Assembly: GCA_036511155.1 (NCBI GenBank)
Contig: DATCCR010000265.1
Location: 1 to 6,250 of the forward strand
DNA from: Bog-756 sp036511155
Lineage (GTDB): Bacteria > Actinomycetota > Acidimicrobiia > Acidimicrobiales > RAAP-2
Length of the DNA stretch: 6,250 nt
Reading direction: 5' to 3'
Below the pieces are notes generated by a model, which saw only the letters and a list, made by a program, of their open reading frames with translations, searched no databases and was not told the DNA's origin. Positions within the stretch are counted from its first letter, which is position 1. The number at the start of each line of letters is the position of its first letter. A program made the position numbers and the translations under genes. This document shows positions 5,875-6,250 of this stretch, in pieces.

Positions 5875-6139
5875 GTGAGCGACGACGACCGCGTGTTCCG
5901 AGCCTTCGCCGATCCAAGTCGCCGGTTCCTCCTCGACCTGCTGTTTGAGCGGGAGGGGCGGGCACTCACGGAACTGGAGAAGGAGGTGGACATGACCCGC
6001 ATCGGTGTCATGAAGCACCTCCTTCTCCTCGAGGATGCCGGGTTGATCGTGGCCGAACGCTCGGAGCGGTGGAGGTCACGCCTGGGTGCTGAGCGACCTC
6101 AAATCGTTGCTCGAGACGGGCTCCGGCCTGTCCGGGTGA
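5875..6139 (+). pseudogene. ArsR-family repressor fused by deletion to an AHSA1/SRPBCC tail
   Basis: From GTG 5875 the frame reads VSDDDRVFRAFADPSRRFLL, then a winged helix-turn-helix core, GRALTELEKEVDMTRIGVMK followed by HLLLLEDAGLIVAERSER, up to about residue 65. This is the typical start of ArsR regulators that are paired with AHSA1/SRPBCC proteins. The wing strands and C-terminal helix (normally a REKLHYLNPVPI-like sequence) are missing. From 6071, one frame over, the DNA encodes GGHAWVLSDLKSLLETGSGL and two more residues before TGA 6137-6139, which matches the usual last residues of an AHSA1/SRPBCC domain. The simplest reading is an internal deletion with ends near 6062-6073. It removed the end of arsR and nearly all of the next (or fused) gene. 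In the ArsR frame no stop occurs before the window edge, and the residues after the joint are Arg-rich nonsense. An assembly collapse or base error could produce the same picture. Confidence 0.7.
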
Positions 6140-6144
6140 GGTCG

Positions 6145-6162
6145 CGGGCCCGTTCGGGCCCG
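6145..6162. terminator. bidirectional hairpin between convergent genes
   Basis: CGGGCCCG occurs twice (6145-6152 and 6155-6162) separated by TT. Each copy is itself a palindrome; together they fold as a 7-bp GC-only stem with a 4-base loop on either strand. It sits between the plus-strand stop at 6137-6139 and the minus-strand stop at 6164-6166, so it can end transcription from both sides. There is no U-tract. Confidence 0.65.
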
Positions 6163-6163
6163 G

Positions 6164-6250
6164 TCAGTGGAGCAGCATGTTCGGCTCGCCCTGGCTGTCC
6201 AGGCCGTTGGCCGCGATGGTGCAGGTGCCGCCGCGGGGGCTGCCGCCGTT
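6164..6250 (-). CDS. C-terminal end of an unrecognised protein, cut by window edge
   Basis: The last 28 codons of a minus-strand gene end with TGA at 6164-6166. They read NGGSPRGGTCTIAANGLDSQ followed by GEPNMLLH. The residue choice looks like real protein: a Gly-rich turn, the strand TCTIAANG with one Cys, and a polar tail. A hairpin follows the stop at once, as expected for a gene end. I do not recognise the family from so little sequence. It resembles neither a standard thiolase C-terminus nor any neighbour in this window. The start and the rest of the gene lie outside. Confidence 0.6.
   Translation of the reverse strand, partial: NGGSPRGGTCTIAANGLDSQGEPNMLLH

Noticed and set aside
5867..5875. 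ATG at 5867 as a start for the ArsR-like gene
   Set aside because: It gives only ATG GCG ACG TGA, a three-codon frame; the ArsR frame begins with the GTG at 5875.
6062..6139. A single-base sequencing error as the full cause of the frame break in the ArsR-like gene
   Set aside because: Restoring one frame would still join an ArsR core directly to an AHSA1 C-terminus, with the ArsR wing and nearly the whole SRPBCC domain missing, so a deletion or assembly gap is needed.
1..6250. A coordinated novel multi-gene system, CRISPR array, tRNA or mobile element
   Set aside because: No repeat-spacer pattern, tRNA cloverleaf, transposase or terminal repeats were seen, and the identified genes belong to unrelated processes with terminators between several of them.

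Overview
The window is very GC-rich, with a strong G/C preference at third codon positions. Two genes seem to start right after a -10-like hexamer with no Shine-Dalgarno sequence, which suggests leaderless mRNAs. Together with the gene families present, this points to a high-GC actinobacterium. An Acidimicrobiia-like lineage is my guess, not something the sequence proves.

Almost everything reads on the minus strand. From low to high coordinates it holds: a DUF2804 protein cut by the left edge (1-799); a 91-aa protein I do not recognise (974-1249); an AidB-type acyl-CoA dehydrogenase (1439-3109); formyltetrahydrofolate deformylase PurU (3200-4060); an orphaned C-terminal piece of a probable alpha/beta hydrolase (4102-4308) lying in frame directly behind the stop of a SnoaL-like protein (4309-4725); and a PAP2-family membrane phosphatase (4853-5683). 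After a divergent intergenic region with a palindromic operator-like site comes the only plus-strand gene. It is the start of an ArsR-family repressor joined, out of frame, to the last residues of an AHSA1/SRPBCC protein (5875-6139), so it is a deletion-derived pseudogene. A hairpin between convergent genes separates it from the C-terminal end of another minus-strand gene (6164-6250), which runs off the right edge.

The genes do not form an obvious pathway. Terminator-like hairpins follow the stops of purU, the acyl-CoA dehydrogenase and the PAP2 gene, and purU has its own likely promoter, so most are probably separate transcription units. The clearest signal beyond ordinary housekeeping and accessory genes is decay: two gene remnants (the hydrolase tail and the ArsR/AHSA1 fusion) within about 2 kb. 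I found no CRISPR array, tRNA, rRNA, insertion sequence or multi-gene defence system. All gaps between called features are under 200 bases.
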